A stretch of 8,212 nucleotides of DNA from Myxococcales bacterium (lineage in GTDB: Bacteria > Myxococcota_A > Bradymonadia > UBA4248), in NCBI GenBank assembly GCA_004554395.1, contig SFMP01000181.1, positions 1 through 8,212 on the forward strand, given 5' to 3'. The notes under the pieces were generated by a model. The model was not told the DNA's origin, made no database searches, and was given only the letters and a program-made list of their open reading frames with translations. Made by a program: the position numbers and the translations under genes. Below are positions 5,995 to 8,212 of this stretch, piece after piece (position 1 is the stretch's first letter; the number at the start of each line of letters is the position of its first letter).

Positions 5995-6480
5995 GGCGAG
6001 CCCGACGATGCGAACTGGATAATTTGCAACGACCAGCTCGAGCATGGCGGGGATTTCGAAGCACTCATGCAACGTAAGCGGTGCACTCCACGGTTTATCA
6101 TAGCCAAAATAGAGTACGATCGTAACAATTGGCAGTACTTTTTCTGCTTGTTTGTTCTTCACTGCTTCAACCTGCTTCGCATAGCTCAAAGCGTCGTACG
6201 TCATCACCCGAATGGGCATGTCTTTGGCGGGATTCGTCTGGTTTTCGAGTCCGAGAAAAGCAATTCCAACGCCAAGATGATTGAGCAAACGTTTGTAGAC
6301 GTCGCGAAACCGATGCTCGAGATCTTCCTCGACGGTCACGACGAGTTCGGGCGACCACTCATCGAGATCGTTAGGCTTAATCTTGAGCAAAAACAAGGCG
6401 TTAATGAGAGAAGCGAAAACGTCATTGCGTTCAAAGAGATTCTTTTCATGCAAATCTTTAACACCTATCACTACCTCCAT
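5995..6480 (-). pseudogene. 3'-truncated Rpn-type PD-(D/E)XK nuclease remnant
   Basis: The minus-strand frame encodes the N-terminal half of the Rpn family (recombination-promoting nuclease/putative transposase). It opens with VKDLHEKNLFERNDVF, continues with ELVVTVEEDLEHRFRDVYKR, AFLGLENQTNPAKDMPIRVM and PIVTIVLYFGYDKPW, and ends at LELVVANYPVRIVGLA. The likely active-site residues of the PD-(D/E)XK fold are present: Asp in RFRDV and the E-x-Q of GLENQ. Family members are usually about 280-330 residues; here about 158 remain before the frame runs into the duplicated 3' tail of the neighbouring gene, so there is no native stop. GGAGG (6478-6474) sits 5 nt before an ATA codon at 6468-6466, exactly where the family's ATG would be expected, suggesting a decayed start. 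The in-frame ATG at 6480 (used as the feature boundary) overlaps that GGAGG and has no ribosome site of its own. Most likely nonfunctional. Confidence 0.7.
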
Positions 6481-6825
6481 GATTGGTGACGCACACAGCA
6501 CAGGCCAACCGAGACCGATGCGCGATGCGCGTCTCTTCATTCCAATCATGGCGTTAAATTAAAAATGTGACGGCTTTTTTCGTTTTTTGTATCATCATTG
6601 CAAAAGTGCCAGTGGCGCAGGTTTGCGCATCGCAGTCATGAATGGGGAATATGTGGTTAAAAAAGCGAATAGGCTAGGATGGGAAAAACTTTATCTCCCT
6701 GTGCATGGATGATAGGCGATATCATCGAAACATGCGCAAAATCGAAAAATGTGTTAAGATGGGGTGGTGATGTGTGCGATTGAGCACGAACGTGGTACGG
6801 TGTATTTTTTGGAATCATATCGACG
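6481..6825. other. Noncoding gap upstream of the kinase gene
   Basis: No credible gene lies in these 345 bases. They contain a GCGC hairpin with an outer GAGAC/GTCTC stem (6511-6535), a T-rich stretch (about 6574-6588) and a GCGCA/TGCGC hairpin (6615-6628). There is also a perfect 7-bp inverted repeat (GATGATA and TATCATC, 6708-6726) that could be an operator. I find no convincing -35/-10 pair for the kinase gene. Confidence 0.5.
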
Positions 6826-8212
6826 ATGGATACAATAAACGAAAACGCCCAAGGTACGACATATCCCAATGGTACGATTATCGCCGATCGCTTCGAAATC
6901 GAATCGTTTCTGGCGGCCGGCGGAATGGCTCAAGTCTATGTCGCCCGCCAAATGAACATCGATCGACGCGTGGCGATGAAAGTCCTATCGCCGATGTTTT
7001 CGATGAATCCGAGCGTCGTCATGCGATTTTTTCGCGAAGCTCGCGTCATTGCTCAGCTCTCGCATCCCAACACCGTCCGCCTCTTCGATATGGGCGAAAC
7101 CCCCGATAAACGCCTCTATATGGCGATGGAATTGCTCGAAGGCGTCGAGCTCAGCGAGCGAATTCGACAAGGCCGTATGAAAGCCGAAGAGGCGATCCCA
7201 ATCGTGCGACAAGTCGCAGGTAGCCTCTCCGAAGCGCATTCAAAGGGCATTATTCACCGCGATCTCAAGCCCGATAATATCTTTCTCACCAAGCTCAATA
7301 TCGTGAAGGTGCTCGATTTCGGGATTGCCAAACTCAAGCAATCCGAAGACGAAGACGAGCGGAAGTTGACGAAAGTTGGCACGGCACCTGGAACGCCCGA
7401 ATATATGAGCCCCGAGCAAGCGCGCGGCAAAGAACTCGATGCGCGTAGCGACATCTATTCGCTGGGCATCGTTCTCTATGAAATGCTCGCAGGTCACCCG
7501 CCATTCGAAGAAGATACGTTTCTGGCGACGATTCTCATGCACGTGCAATCGCCCCCGCCCCCTTTGCCCGACGACGTGCCGGCCGATTTGCGCAATTACG
7601 TCGTCAATCGACTGCTCGCCAAAGATCCCAACTGCCGCCCCGACAACGCCGACGCCTTTATCGCCGAGCTCGACGAACTCGAACAAAAGCTCAATCCGAG
7701 TAAAGAGCAAGCGTTAATCGACGATTTGCGCTCGCAGCTCGCGGCAACAAAGCTCGAATTGCTCCGATCGTGTGAACACAATATCATCGAAGAAGCCGAT
7801 GCCGATAGACTGTATTCCGAACGCGTCCAAGCCGAACAGCTCCGTATCGAAAGCAATCGCATCGCCCCACCGCGCATGCCCGCGATGTCGCATCGTTCGC
7901 CGGCACAGCAAATGCCCGGTTCGCAACAGCTTTCTGGAATGCCACAGTACCCCAATGCGCAAGGCCCGATGTCTGGCGTGATGGGAGTGATCACCCCGCA
8001 GGCGATGGGTCAAATGCCCGGCTCTCAAGGCCCGATGTCTGGCGTGATGGGAGCGATCACCCCGCAGGCGATGGGGCAAATGCCCGGCTCTCAGGGTCCG
8101 ATGTCGGGCGTGATGGGAGCGATCACCCCGCAGGCGATGGGTCAAATGCCCGGCTCTCAAGGCCCGATGTCTGGCGTGATGGGAGCGATCACCCCGCAGG
8201 CGATGGGGCAAA
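6826..8212 (+). CDS. Hanks-type Ser/Thr protein kinase, 3'-truncated by the window edge
   Basis: Open from the ATG at 6826 to the last base (462 codons, no stop). An in-frame stop at 6781 and no other ATG between fix the start, although the ribosome site is weak. Residues 22-285 are a complete kinase domain transferring phosphate from ATP to Ser/Thr: a glycine-loop region (LAAGGMAQVY, 29-38), Lys52 in VAMKVL, Glu71 of helix C, HRDLKPDN (catalytic Asp146), DFG (164-166), PGTPEYMSPE in the activation segment and DIYSLG (209-214). HRD indicates an RD kinase, normally activated by autophosphorylation of the activation loop; Thr/Ser residues around 181-195 are candidates. Residues about 283-345 look like a coiled coil. 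From about residue 350 the chain is Met/Pro/Gly/Gln-rich and becomes a 22-residue repeat. No membrane helix is visible so far; many PknB-type kinases have one after such a linker, and it could lie outside the window. Confidence 0.97.
   Translation, partial: MDTINENAQGTTYPNGTIIADRFEIESFLAAGGMAQVYVARQMNIDRRVAMKVLSPMFSMNPSVVMRFFREARVIAQLSHPNTVRLFDMGETPDKRLYMAMELLEGVELSERIRQGRMKAEEAIPIVRQVAGSLSEAHSKGIIHRDLKPDNIFLTKLNIVKVLDFGIAKLKQSEDEDERKLTKVGTAPGTPEYMSPEQARGKELDARSDIYSLGIVLYEMLAGHPPFEEDTFLATILMHVQSPPPPLPDDVPADLRNYVVNRLLAKDPNCRPDNADAFIAELDELEQKLNPSKEQALIDDLRSQLAATKLELLRSCEHNIIEEADADRLYSERVQAEQLRIESNRIAPPRMPAMSHRSPAQQMPGSQQLSGMPQYPNAQGPMSGVMGVITPQAMGQMPGSQGPMSGVMGAITPQAMGQMPGSQGPMSGVMGAITPQAMGQMPGSQGPMSGVMGAITPQAMGQ
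7963..8212 (+). repeat. 66-bp tandem repeat in the kinase tail
   Basis: Units start at 7963, 8029, 8095 and 8161 (the last is cut at 52 of 66 bases) and encode GPMSGVMGAITP followed by QAMGQMPGSQ. Differences between units are nearly all synonymous third-position changes; the one amino-acid change is Val for Ala in the first unit. A degenerate precursor lies at about 7909-7962. The array continues beyond the window. Confidence 0.97.

Noticed and set aside
6639..6713. Tiny plus-strand frame (24 codons, MNGEYVVKKANRLGWEKLYL-like).
   Set aside because: No ribosome site and no supporting context; its length is expected by chance.
7714..8211. Minus-strand Arg/His-rich repetitive frame opposite the kinase tail.
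   Set aside because: It is the shadow of the in-frame 66-bp repeat; the plus strand carries a complete kinase domain continuous with the repeat.

Overview
The window looks like chromosomal DNA from a Gram-negative bacterium of the Myxococcota/Bradymonadota (former Deltaproteobacteria) kind. The reasons are a BamD-type outer-membrane assembly lipoprotein, a zinc-ribbon + GYF_2 + AgmX/PglI C-terminal protein typical of that group, a small exported protein beside it, and a PP2C phosphatase and a Hanks-type Ser/Thr kinase in one short stretch. The lineage call is inference from gene content. No rRNA, tRNA or marker-gene match was available.

Layout. Positions 3-653 (+) hold the 3' part of a gene that enters from the left edge. 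Its visible N-terminus is a perfect Cys/His heptad repeat followed by an unrecognised domain. It converges, with a 3-bp gap, on bamD (657-1463, -). Upstream of bamD on the same strand is a HEAT-repeat protein gene (1827-2555, -). The space between them is filled by a 60-bp tandem array built from the 3' end and intrinsic terminator of the HEAT gene. A divergent promoter region (2556-2810) separates this leftward pair from a rightward cluster: an exported PP2C phosphatase (2811-3710), a small exported protein (3912-4178) and a TonB-like AgmX/PglI-family protein (4225-5883). The last ends in a strong terminator. The 3' tail and terminator of that gene are duplicated once (5935-5994), and the copy abuts the truncated end of an Rpn/PD-(D/E)XK nuclease remnant (5995-6480, -). 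After a noncoding gap, a complete Ser/Thr kinase domain starts at 6826 and continues into a coiled coil and a 66-bp (22-residue) repeat tail that leaves the window still open at 8212.

Working together. The middle cluster suggests an envelope system: a membrane-spanning protein with a cytoplasmic zinc ribbon and GYF_2 domain and a periplasmic TonB-like tip, a small periplasmic partner, and a PP2C that by its signal peptide would also be periplasmic. The kinase at the right end is cytoplasmic over its visible part, so it is not obviously the partner of the exported phosphatase.

The most notable theme is repeat generation. Two unrelated genes each have tandem copies of last codons + stop + terminator downstream, and three genes carry in-frame repeats (7-, 7/9- and 22-residue units). 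I see no CRISPR array, RNA gene or intact mobile element.
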